Below are positions 1 through 5,009 of a stretch of 6,170 nucleotides of DNA, one piece after another. Positions within the stretch are counted from its first letter, which is position 1. The number at the start of each line of letters is the position of its first letter. The stretch is from positions 1-6,170 of the forward strand of contig JAKPKF010000238.1 in assembly GCA_029553845.1 (NCBI GenBank). Direction: 5' to 3'. The position numbers and the translations under genes were made by a program. The notes under the pieces were generated by a model. It had not been told where the DNA came from and ran no database searches. It worked only from the letters and a program-made list of their open reading frames with translations. This DNA comes from a bacterium (lineage in GTDB: Bacteria; Patescibacteria; Dojkabacteria; SC72).

Positions 1-1175
1 CCTGTTGGTGTCTTAGTTAGTACACATAAATACTCCATTAGTTTAAGTGGTTTAATTGTAGGATGGTTATTTTGATTAATCGTTTTTGGTCTTCCATCAC
101 TTTCAAATATGTCAAAGGAATTACTTTCTCTTTTCTCTTGACTTGCCCAAGTCTGCTTCTTCTCAAATCTCTCTAACCCCATGTTTCTCTCTTTCCTACT
201 AGCCTTAGCACAATAAAAAAATCGTGAAGCACCACCTTTATCTTCACGATTACTCGGACTGTTTGGTTTGTTGTTTGGGACAAATCCTTTAACTTGATAT
301 TGCTTTTTGCCAGTATAATCATAGGTTTTGCCACCTTTACTTACTCCACTCTGTTCATCTAACATCTTACCAGCTTCTTCATCAAGTATAACATTGGCTG
401 GGAAGCGACCTATAGGTGCTTTTTGGCTAAACTTTTGTAGTTTTGCATTTCCCTCTTGATTAAACACTTTAACACCAGACTTTGCCTGTCTCTCCCACTG
501 GTCTATTGCATGTAAGTCCCCCTTGCTATTCATATCAAACCCCACCCTACACCCATCTATGTTTATTCCACCTACTCCCCACTTCAAACAGTTCTCTGCT
601 ACATTTAATCCTTTTTCTAGTGGCTTTCTTGCTACTGTAATTGGCTCTAGTGCTGGTTTAAGAGCAGTTCCCCAACCTTCCCATTCAGAAGTTCCTTTGG
701 AACGCTTTACTTTTCCACCTTTTCCAATTTCGTCACCGTCTTTTTGCCATATAGTTGATTTACTACCCTTATTACTATTCGGAGTTCCCCAACAATCACT
801 ATCAGGAAAAGCAATGTTTGCTAAATACTCTTCTCTCTCATTCCCCTGTATCTTATCTACCGCCTTACCTATATTCAAAGATTTTGGGAATCCACTACCA
901 TATACCCACGCTATCATATCTCTTATCTCAAATCCTGCATCTTCAATATTAACAGCCATTCTATGTTGTGTTCTTGTACCTGCAAAGGATAGTAAATACC
1001 CACCAGGCTTTAAAACCCTTAAACACTCTTTCCATACCTCTACTTGGGGTACATCATAATCCCATTTCTTACCCATAAAGGATATTCCGTAGGGAGGGTC
1101 TGTTACTATGCTGTCAATAGAGTTATCTTCTAGTTCTTTAAGTTTGTTCTTGCAGTCTCCGAGCAGTAGCTTCAT
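1..1175 (-). CDS. DNA methyltransferase, beta class (N6-adenine type likely), 3' end beyond window
   Basis: This gene starts at the ATG at 1175 and stays open for about 391 codons to the window edge, so the C-terminus is missing. It should methylate an exocyclic amino group of DNA using S-adenosylmethionine. The catalytic motif IV DPPYG is at residues 26-30, just after the typical opening LLLGDC. CLRVLKPGGYLLSFAGTRT (51-69) is the usual following strand-helix. HPTIKPLKLMEYL (371-383) is the conserved segment that precedes the SAM-binding motif, expected as DPFxGSGTT just outside the window. Motif IV before motif I defines the beta class, and DPPY rather than SPPY favours adenine-N6. The roughly 230 residues between them would hold target recognition; they are Gly/Lys-rich and I cannot predict the site. 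The gene lies 11 nt after TerL, has no Shine-Dalgarno and may have its own promoter. No restriction enzyme is visible, so it is probably an orphan phage methylase. Confidence 0.93.
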   Translation of the reverse strand, partial: MKLLLGDCKNKLKELEDNSIDSIVTDPPYGISFMGKKWDYDVPQVEVWKECLRVLKPGGYLLSFAGTRTQHRMAVNIEDAGFEIRDMIAWVYGSGFPKSLNIGKAVDKIQGNEREEYLANIAFPDSDCWGTPNSNKGSKSTIWQKDGDEIGKGGKVKRSKGTSEWEGWGTALKPALEPITVARKPLEKGLNVAENCLKWGVGGINIDGCRVGFDMNSKGDLHAIDQWERQAKSGVKVFNQEGNAKLQKFSQKAPIGRFPANVILDEEAGKMLDEQSGVSKGGKTYDYTGKKQYQVKGFVPNNKPNSPSNREDKGGASRFFYCAKASRKERNMGLERFEKKQTWASQEKRESNSFDIFESDGRPKTINQNNHPTIKPLKLMEYLCVLTKTPT

Positions 1176-1180
1176 AGTTA

Positions 1181-1189
1181 ATTATATCA
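1181..1189 (-). promoter_or_regulatory. Possible extended -10 promoter for a leaderless methyltransferase transcript
   Basis: On the minus strand the bases read TGATATAAT, an exact extended -10 element (TGnTATAAT). Five bases (TAACT) separate it from the methyltransferase ATG at 1175, so transcription would begin at or within a base or so of that ATG. The gene has no Shine-Dalgarno, which fits leaderless initiation. The element overlaps the TerL stop codon (TGA at 1187-1189), and no good -35 box is seen 17 bases upstream (AAGATG). AT-rich DNA produces such matches by chance, so this is suggestive only. Confidence 0.4.
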
Positions 1190-2566
1190 ATAAACTGAAC
1201 CTCCATCTTCCATTAAATCTCCACCTTGGTCAAAGATATCAATAATATCATCCTCCTCAGGGTCTTGGTATGTAATGTCTTGTGTATCACTAACAACCCT
1301 CCCATAAGGGTCAAGTCTAGGGTGCTCAAAGTAGTCTGGTCTGCTCATAACAACATACCTTAAAGCGTCTAGGCTATGATCCTTAACCTTAAATGGCCTG
1401 TTTCTATCCTGGTCTGAATCTTCTGGGACTTCCTTCCAGTGATACTCCTCTATCTCTTGCCTTAGCTTCTCACACTTGTTAGTAAAGAACAGTTTGTTTT
1501 CTTTTAACAGTCTTGTGACCCTACTGATACCTGCCAACACATCATTGTTACCAGATACCAATGGCCAACCCTCTTCTACTAACTGGTCAAACATAGACAT
1601 AGTGCTTGTGCTTTCTGTCTTCCTACTTGCTGGGTCAATAATAAAGGAACTTATGTCTGTTTTCTTAACATCATTCCTGATTAAAATAGACTGTATCTGT
1701 CTTGATATTCCGGGAGCGTCTAAGGAAACATCTTGTATTTCGTCTAACACATAAACATTATGGTTAATGTCCTCTTTCATTAAAAGAATAGCAGTAGGAT
1801 TAGTCCACCCTATATCAATACCAATAAAGAATATATCCCTAATATCTTTGTCAGGATAAGAAGTCATGTGCCTCTCGTGGTTAAAGTCAGGATAAATAAG
1901 CCCTACAAAGTCTTCAAACGAGGCTAAGTATTCCTGATTAAATATAGCTGTAGGTGTAGACACCCTTACACTTTCTATCTGCTCGTTGTTCCAGAATGGA
2001 GAATCAAATACTGTGTACCTATAAGAAGCATACCCTGGGTCTCCTGCTACTCCCTTCTCATACAATTTAGAAAACAACCCCTTTCCTTTTGGTGTTCCTA
2101 TTACCTTGGTCTGGTTCTTTTCGTCCTTAATCATAGCACCTAGTGTGTTGTACCAGAGAGATTCCTTTTTAAGAATATGTCCAGCCTCATTCAGTACGGC
2201 CCGTGGGTAATTAAATCCCTCTAAATTTTCAGGCTTCTGTGCAGAGCCAAAGTCAATTCCTCCCCTTGGAAGTTCCAATATCTTCTTTTGTTCATGCCAT
2301 TTGACATACCTAATAACTGGAGAAAGTATCGGTAAAAATATTCTCTTCACATACTTGTCTATGTTTCCATGAACTGTGTCCACCCAAAGAGTCTGCTGAC
2401 CTAGCTTCATTGTTTCGTCAATAAGCCACTGAGCAGTATTATATGTTTTTCCAATCTGCCTCCCAGCTGGTATCACAGTAATATGCGAAGTATCTTTTAA
2501 CGCAGGAGTTATAAACTCTGGATACCACAAATTTAGACTAATCTGTGTCTTCTGTCTTACTATCAT
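1187..2566 (-). CDS. terL: Phage terminase large subunit (packaging ATPase-nuclease)
   Basis: TerL is the motor that pumps phage DNA into the prohead and cuts the concatemer. The N-terminal ATPase has Walker A AGRQIGKT (residues 34-41), a Walker B-like strand ending AVLNEAGHI (123-131) with E127 as the likely catalytic glutamate, and the coupling motif VIGTPKGKG (155-163). The C-terminal RNase H-like nuclease has GIDIGWTNPTA (249-259, D251), FIIDPASRKTE (308-318, D311) and KVKDHSLDALRYV (393-405, D396 and D400), the three acidic metal-binding positions. The 459-residue length is normal, and the tail (435-459) is acidic. The Walker B aspartate is replaced by N126. The ATG at 2566 follows GGGGA with a 6-base spacer and lies 29 nt inside the preceding gene, as TerS-TerL pairs often do. 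Both domains are intact and I am confident in the assignment. Confidence 0.97.
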   Translation of the reverse strand: MIVRQKTQISLNLWYPEFITPALKDTSHITVIPAGRQIGKTYNTAQWLIDETMKLGQQTLWVDTVHGNIDKYVKRIFLPILSPVIRYVKWHEQKKILELPRGGIDFGSAQKPENLEGFNYPRAVLNEAGHILKKESLWYNTLGAMIKDEKNQTKVIGTPKGKGLFSKLYEKGVAGDPGYASYRYTVFDSPFWNNEQIESVRVSTPTAIFNQEYLASFEDFVGLIYPDFNHERHMTSYPDKDIRDIFFIGIDIGWTNPTAILLMKEDINHNVYVLDEIQDVSLDAPGISRQIQSILIRNDVKKTDISSFIIDPASRKTESTSTMSMFDQLVEEGWPLVSGNNDVLAGISRVTRLLKENKLFFTNKCEKLRQEIEEYHWKEVPEDSDQDRNRPFKVKDHSLDALRYVVMSRPDYFEHPRLDPYGRVVSDTQDITYQDPEEDDIIDIFDQGGDLMEDGGSVY

Positions 2567-2837
2567 CTATTATCCCCGACTTAACTATTATCTCTATTCC
2601 CGTTCCAGCCTCTATCTCAGTTGCCTGTTTTGGATTCCCTATCAACTGACTAATTATATACTTATTTATATCAACCCTTATTCTCTCATCCTGTGTGGTA
2701 TTTCGTAAATTGATTAAATCCTCCACACTCTTTTGTAACTCCTCGTTCTCCTCACAGTATAACCTAAAGAACTCCCTGTCTATTCCAGCGATGATTCCTT
2801 TGTTTTCACTTTTTCTTTGTACTTCTGTATTTGCCAT
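2538..2837 (-). CDS. Candidate terminase small subunit
   Basis: This 99-residue protein lies directly before terL and overlaps it by 29 nt, the usual place of the small terminase that recognises phage DNA and loads TerL. The sequence reads as mostly helical and charged: a central segment EENEELQKSVEDLINLRN (29-46), then DERIRVDINKYIISQLIGNPKQ (51-72), then TEIEAGTGIEIIVKSG (73-88). A helix followed by GNPKQ and a short beta-like tail resembles the C-terminal half of many small terminases, from memory of the family. It is shorter than the usual 130-190 residues and I see no clear N-terminal helix-turn-helix, so DNA binding would have to come from an unfamiliar fold or a partner. The ATG is preceded by A-rich sequence (CCAAACA) without a Shine-Dalgarno. 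The function rests mainly on position. Confidence 0.6.
   Translation of the reverse strand: MANTEVQRKSENKGIIAGIDREFFRLYCEENEELQKSVEDLINLRNTTQDERIRVDINKYIISQLIGNPKQATEIEAGTGIEIIVKSGIIDDSKTEDTD
2573..2577 (-). promoter_or_regulatory. Shine-Dalgarno-like site of terL
   Basis: GGGGA lies six bases (TAATAG) before the terL ATG at 2566, inside the preceding gene. It supports this ATG as the start and hence the 29-nt gene overlap. The match to AGGAGG is partial. Confidence 0.45.
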
Positions 2838-2853
2838 TGTTTGGAACTATAGG

Positions 2854-3093
2854 TTAATTATGCTTAACAATATATTCAACTACTATGTCTAAAAAGTTAC
2901 CCTCTCCTTTTCCGTTTAAGTGTTCTAGCCATGCTTTACTTAGGTCTTCTCTTATCTGTTCTTCCCTGGTCTTCTTAGGCTCTTTCTTTTTAGTTTTCTT
3001 ACCCTTACCAAATGCTTCGTCGTAATTCTTTCTGTATTTCTCTCTTCTGTCTGCTTCGTATATATCTCTTGTCCAGGACTTACTGACTGTCAT
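2854..3093 (-). CDS. Hypothetical small basic phage protein
   Basis: I do not recognise this 79-residue protein. It is strongly charged: the N-terminal third is rich in Tyr, Arg, Asp and Lys (RDIYEADRREKYRKNY, 9-24), a lysine block GKKTKKKEPKKTREE lies at 31-45, and the last third (IREDLSKAWLEHL, 47-59, then NFLDIVVEYIVKHN) reads as helical. The basic block would suit nucleic acid binding. It overlaps the preceding gene by 14 nt and is followed, 16 nt on, by the candidate small terminase, so a packaging-related role is possible but unproven. The ATG has only a badly spaced GAGG touching it, so translation may depend on coupling to the gene before it. It has no signal peptide or membrane segment. 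Confidence 0.7.
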   Translation of the reverse strand: MTVSKSWTRDIYEADRREKYRKNYDEAFGKGKKTKKKEPKKTREEQIREDLSKAWLEHLNGKGEGNFLDIVVEYIVKHN

Positions 3094-3424
3094 CCTCGTC
3101 TTCTAGTAAACTTAAGTTCCCTTGGTCTTTGTAGTCTCCTCTTATATCGTATATTTCATCCCACATATCAAAGAACCAATCATTGTCTATTCTCTTTTCT
3201 CTAAAGATCCTTCTTGCAACTACTAGACACTCTGAAAGTTCACATATTGGTATAGCGTGTCCCTTCCAGTAGTTATATATTATACCATTGTAGTCTTTAT
3301 CCTTAAAAAACAACAGTACAGGACCCGAGGAAAACTCTGCGAACTTGTCAGGGTACACAGAGTGCCATAACAGGTATGACGTCATTCCCTCGCTACTTGT
3401 ACAAAACTTTGCTTCTCCACTCAT
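3080..3424 (-). CDS. Hypothetical phage protein, Trp/Tyr-rich with acidic tail
   Basis: This 114-residue protein is not recognised. It reads as a compact globular domain rich in aromatic residues (YLLWHSVYPDKFAEF at 17-31, VLLFFKDKDYNGIIYNYW at 36-53, DWFFDMWDEIYDI at 82-94). It has three cysteines (C8, C61, C66) that form no obvious metal site, and a very acidic end (LLEDEDDSQ). The acidic tail overlaps the basic N-terminal region of the next gene by 14 nt. It sits between the HNH endonuclease and the small terminase candidate in the packaging module. The start ATG at 3424 is 17 nt after the HNH stop and follows CTGCCCAA, with no Shine-Dalgarno. No secretion signal or membrane segment is visible. 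Confidence 0.72.
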   Translation of the reverse strand: MSGEAKFCTSSEGMTSYLLWHSVYPDKFAEFSSGPVLLFFKDKDYNGIIYNYWKGHAIPICELSECLVVARRIFREKRIDNDWFFDMWDEIYDIRGDYKDQGNLSLLEDEDDSQ

Positions 3425-3441
3425 TTGGGCAGAAACTAAAA

Positions 3442-3819
3442 TTAACTAGATTCTAACTCCTCTTGTAGTTCCTCTAATTTTTCCTGCATATCTTCAATAC
3501 TCCACTTCTGGATTTCATTCATAGTAGTCCTAATGAGTTCGAGGTCTGATCCTCTGTTTTCTCTTAACCAAACATCAGCCCATACAGGGTTCTGATGAAA
3601 TGACTGGGTACGAAAGGTATGGCAGCCAGCACAAAGACTAACCCCATTCATAGGCTCCCACCTTAAACGGAGGTTTCGTCTTCCTACAATATGATGGCTG
3701 TTTAATGTTTCGGTGCTTCCGCATACTTCACATTTGTTTCCTGCTTGGAGTTTTACAAGTTGTGACCATGCTTTGTCTAGTTTATTCTTCAGTGTCTTCT
3801 TACTAGGTTTTCGGGGCAT
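3442..3819 (-). CDS. HNH endonuclease
   Basis: This 125-residue protein has a complete beta-beta-alpha-metal HNH nuclease core: a first knuckle CEVC (C30, C33), the catalytic pair SHHIVGRRN (H42, H43), N58 in MNGVSLC, and a second knuckle CAGCH (C63, C66, H67). It should bind zinc through the four cysteines and nick or cut DNA with a divalent metal. The N-terminus is basic (PRKPSKKTLKNK) and the end is a helical, acidic segment (QEKLEELQEELESS). The layout, including RLRWEPMNGVSLCAGCH, resembles the small HNH proteins often called NinG-like in phages. Free-standing HNH proteins next to terminase genes take part in packaging cleavage in several characterised phages, such as HK97, which suggests the same here; a homing role is less likely because no gene is interrupted. 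It lies 29 nt after the helix-turn-helix gene, without a Shine-Dalgarno. Confidence 0.92.
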   Translation of the reverse strand: MPRKPSKKTLKNKLDKAWSQLVKLQAGNKCEVCGSTETLNSHHIVGRRNLRLRWEPMNGVSLCAGCHTFRTQSFHQNPVWADVWLRENRGSDLELIRTTMNEIQKWSIEDMQEKLEELQEELESS

Positions 3820-3848
3820 TTGTGTCTGTTAAAACGTTATTAAGTAGT

Positions 3849-4076
3849 CTAGCCCATATCGACAGTCTTGTCAATATCTTTTTTCTCTGGTCTGCCAGGC
3901 TTTCCTGCTTCTTTTATTATATCAAACGATTGCTCATTTAAGTATCTTTTACCCTCGTGAGTTATAACGTCTACATTCCTTTGTCTTGCTCTCCTGTAGA
4001 CTGTCATTAAGTGAACCCCTGTAATATGGCTTACTTCGTTTAATGTGTAGTATTTTTTGTTGTCTAGTTCTATCAT
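3849..4076 (-). CDS. Small helix-turn-helix DNA-binding protein (MerR/excisionase-like fold)
   Basis: This is a 75-residue protein if translation begins at the ATG at 4076, which I prefer. The core KKYYTLNEVSHITGVHLMTV (residues 7-26) followed by YRRARQRN and then HEGKRYLNEQSFDIIKEAG (40-58) is the winged helix-turn-helix arrangement of MerR- and excisionase-type proteins: a tyrosine/threonine lead-in, helix, turn at TGVH, recognition helix, and a hairpin wing. The C-terminal GKPGRPEKK (58-66) is basic and looks like a loose AT-hook. A longer reading from TTG at 4127 adds 17 residues but lacks a ribosome site, and those residues are the out-of-frame image of the membrane protein gene that overlaps there. 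The chosen ATG shares ATGA with that gene's stop, implying coupled translation; AAGGAG touches the ATG, too close for normal use. It probably regulates phage genes. Confidence 0.82.
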   Translation of the reverse strand: MIELDNKKYYTLNEVSHITGVHLMTVYRRARQRNVDVITHEGKRYLNEQSFDIIKEAGKPGRPEKKDIDKTVDMG

Positions 4077-4183
4077 CTCCTTGGAAATAAAATTAAAATA
4101 AGTAGTGTTATTAAAAGCATTGTCCAAAATGGTATGTTAAACAACGCACTTAACAACCAAACAATTAGTAGTGTTATTATCAT
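4073..4183 (-). CDS. Tiny hydrophobic membrane protein (36 aa)
   Basis: This short gene encodes MIITLLIVWLLSALF, then NIPFW, then TMLLITLLILILFPRR. It is almost wholly hydrophobic with two positive residues at the very end, so it should be a membrane peptide: one long kinked helix, or two short ones broken at NIP (16-18). Evidence that it is real: a near-perfect AAAGGAGG lies 7 bases before its ATG, it overlaps the stop of the sigma-like gene by ATGA, and its own stop overlaps the next ATG the same way. A 13-base direct repeat (4101-4113 and 4167-4179) encodes ITLL twice, hinting at an internal duplication. The function is unknown. A holin-like, lysis-timing or membrane-anchoring role is conceivable, but nothing in the sequence decides it. 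Confidence 0.7.
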   Translation of the reverse strand: MIITLLIVWLLSALFNIPFWTMLLITLLILILFPRR

Positions 4184-4458
4184 AGTATCTCCTCCTTTAC
4201 AACTTTCCTTAACTCTTTAATTCCCTCTCGAAACTCATCAAAGCCCTTTGTTTGCCCATCTCTTATCATTCCAACCCCTATCCTTTTCAAACCCTTCGCC
4301 TCTATTTGCCTAATTCTCTCCTTAGTTACCCCAAACTCGTCCCCAACCTCTTGCAAAGTTAGGAATGGCTTTCCCCTAAGAGCAAACCTTCTCTCCAAAA
4401 CCCTCTGTTCCCTATACTGCAACTCCTCCCAATGGTTTTCCAAATCCTTCTTCTTCAT
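4180..4458 (-). CDS. Sigma-70 region 4 domain protein (phage transcription regulator)
   Basis: This 92-residue protein carries a clear sigma factor region 4. YREQRVLERRFALRG (15-29) matches region 4.1, and TLQEVGDEFGVTKERIRQIE plus AKGLKRI (34-60) is the region 4.2 helix-turn-helix that reads -35 promoter elements; the VTxERIRQIE signature is nearly identical to primary sigma factors. Region 2, needed to melt the -10 element, is absent and the protein is far too short to contain it. It therefore cannot be a complete sigma factor; it may act as an activator that contacts promoter DNA and the RNA polymerase beta flap, as proposed for other region 4-only phage regulators. The ATG at 4458 shares ATGA with the previous stop, and GAGG lies 7 bases upstream. 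Its place just before HNH-TerS-TerL suggests control of late genes. Confidence 0.9.
   Translation of the reverse strand: MKKKDLENHWEELQYREQRVLERRFALRGKPFLTLQEVGDEFGVTKERIRQIEAKGLKRIGVGMIRDGQTKGFDEFREGIKELRKVVKEEIL
4191..4198 (-). promoter_or_regulatory. Strong Shine-Dalgarno for the 36-aa membrane protein
   Basis: AAAGGAGG on the minus strand is followed by AGATACT (7 bases) and the ATG at 4183. It is the best ribosome binding site in the window and lies inside the last codons (VKEEIL) of the sigma-like gene. Its strength and spacing are the main reason to accept the very short gene that follows. Confidence 0.75.
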
Positions 4459-4829
4459 TCTAGTTCCTCTTTAAATTTATTTATTAACCCCTCCATTTGA
4501 TTCTTGTAGTATATAGCAAACTCTTCTTTCTCTGGCTTCCTACCTAGTTTCTGCTCTAGTCTTACATACAACACATTCCTTAATCTCTGGCTAGGAGTCT
4601 TGTGGTTGTCATACAAATCATTCTCTGGCAACCCCTCTAGTATCTCGTCTACATCAATGTTGTCCAGGTTATGAGCGTCTGTTAAAACTAAGAACCCCAC
4701 ATCGCCTATATGTCCATCAATCTTGGCTATCTCCTTACTTCCTATTTCTAAAAGAGAGTCAGCTCTAAAGGAGATACTGCGATCGGCTCTTCTGTTGTAA
4801 TTCTTCAATTCTACTGGGTAAGTGGTCAT
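4455..4829 (-). CDS. Hypothetical phage protein preceding the sigma-like regulator
   Basis: This 124-residue protein has no assigned function that I know. It starts MTTYPVELKNYNRRADRSIS, followed by a mixed strand/helix part (SLLEIGSKEIAKIDGHIGD, 25-43, then GFLVLTDA) and an acidic linker (DEILEGLPENDLYD, 61-74). The best-defined part is TPSQRLRNVLYVRLEQKLG (78-96) and EEFAIYYKNQMEGLINKFKE (102-121). From memory, a TPSQRLR-x-VLY block followed by F-x-x-YY-x-x-x-ME recurs in uncharacterised phage proteins, so this is probably a conserved phage family; a profile search would settle it. It is soluble, with no signal or membrane segment. The ATG at 4829 overlaps the stop of the 34-codon gene by ATGA and has no Shine-Dalgarno, and its own stop overlaps the sigma-like start by ATGA. 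This points to coupled expression with the regulator. Confidence 0.85.
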   Translation of the reverse strand: MTTYPVELKNYNRRADRSISFRADSLLEIGSKEIAKIDGHIGDVGFLVLTDAHNLDNIDVDEILEGLPENDLYDNHKTPSQRLRNVLYVRLEQKLGRKPEKEEFAIYYKNQMEGLINKFKEELE

Positions 4830-4930
4830 ATTAACACTGTAACAATTAAAATACCCATAACAAACATAGTAAGTAACGCTACCCCTACCGCTATGTTAAG
4901 TATAGTTAGGTCTTTTTGTAGTTTATTCAT
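4826..4930 (-). CDS. Tiny single-pass membrane protein (34 aa)
   Basis: This gene encodes MNKLQKDLTILN followed by IAVGVALLTMFVMGILIVTV and LI. The first 12 residues are polar with three lysines, and the rest forms one strong transmembrane helix ending at the C-terminus. It starts one base after the stop of the 25-codon gene (TAATATG) and ends in an ATGA overlap with the 124-residue protein. The uninterrupted packing on both sides, and the lack of any other gene in this stretch, support it. No Shine-Dalgarno is present: the start lies in a decayed copy of the junction repeat (CAAAGTAATATG). The function is unknown. It has the size and hydrophobicity of small phage membrane peptides, but no diagnostic motif. 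Confidence 0.6.
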   Translation of the reverse strand: MNKLQKDLTILNIAVGVALLTMFVMGILIVTVLI

Positions 4931-4954
4931 ATTACTTTGCTTTTAGTTTAACTA
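4928..4954 (-). repeat. Degenerate copy of the 27-nt junction repeat
   Basis: This stretch matches 22 of the 27 bases of the repeat at 5007, 5321 and 5887. The 12 bases next to and including the ATG (CAAAGTAATATG) are identical and the changes lie further upstream. Like the others, it ends in the start codon of the next gene, here the 34-codon membrane protein. Confidence 0.55.
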
Positions 4955-5009
4955 AAATTAGAACTAACAAACCTATTACTACTCCATTAACTATAAACTG
5001 ATATCCCAT
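4932..5009 (-). CDS. Tiny single-pass membrane protein (25 aa)
   Basis: This very short gene encodes MGYQFIVNGVVIGLLVLILV ending in KLKAK. One hydrophobic helix (about residues 5-20) is followed by a basic tail, a normal single-span topology with lysines on the cytoplasmic side. Its ATG is the last codon of an exact copy of the 27-nt junction repeat whose two other copies start two longer genes; this is the best argument that it is translated. It begins 17 nt after the 98-residue gene and ends one base before the 34-codon membrane gene. The function is unknown. Because it is so short, a chance open frame cannot be excluded without expression or conservation data. Confidence 0.5.
   Translation of the reverse strand: MGYQFIVNGVVIGLLVLILVKLKAK

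Noticed and set aside
523..1059. 178-codon open frame on the plus strand
   Set aside because: It lies wholly inside the methyltransferase gene on the other strand, which has clear family motifs. The plus-strand peptide is Pro/Ser/Phe-rich without a ribosome site, typical of an antisense shadow. The 65-codon frame at 755-952 is the same.
1476..1754. Plus-strand open frame within terL
   Set aside because: It is antisense to the TerL nuclease domain and its hydrophobic look comes from reading the complement of charged codons.
2695..2892. Plus-strand 65-codon frame
   Set aside because: It is antisense to the small terminase candidate and the junction after it, with no start signal or sensible protein features.
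3820..3848. Promoter in the gap before the HNH gene
   Set aside because: The 29-base gap has AT-rich words but no TATAAT-like box at a useful distance from a -35, so I do not claim one.
4941..4957. Inverted repeat TTTTAGTT-T-AACTAAAA as a terminator or operator
   Set aside because: The arms are almost all A/T, the loop is one base, so no stable hairpin forms. It lies inside the 25-codon gene and is likely due to codon choice.
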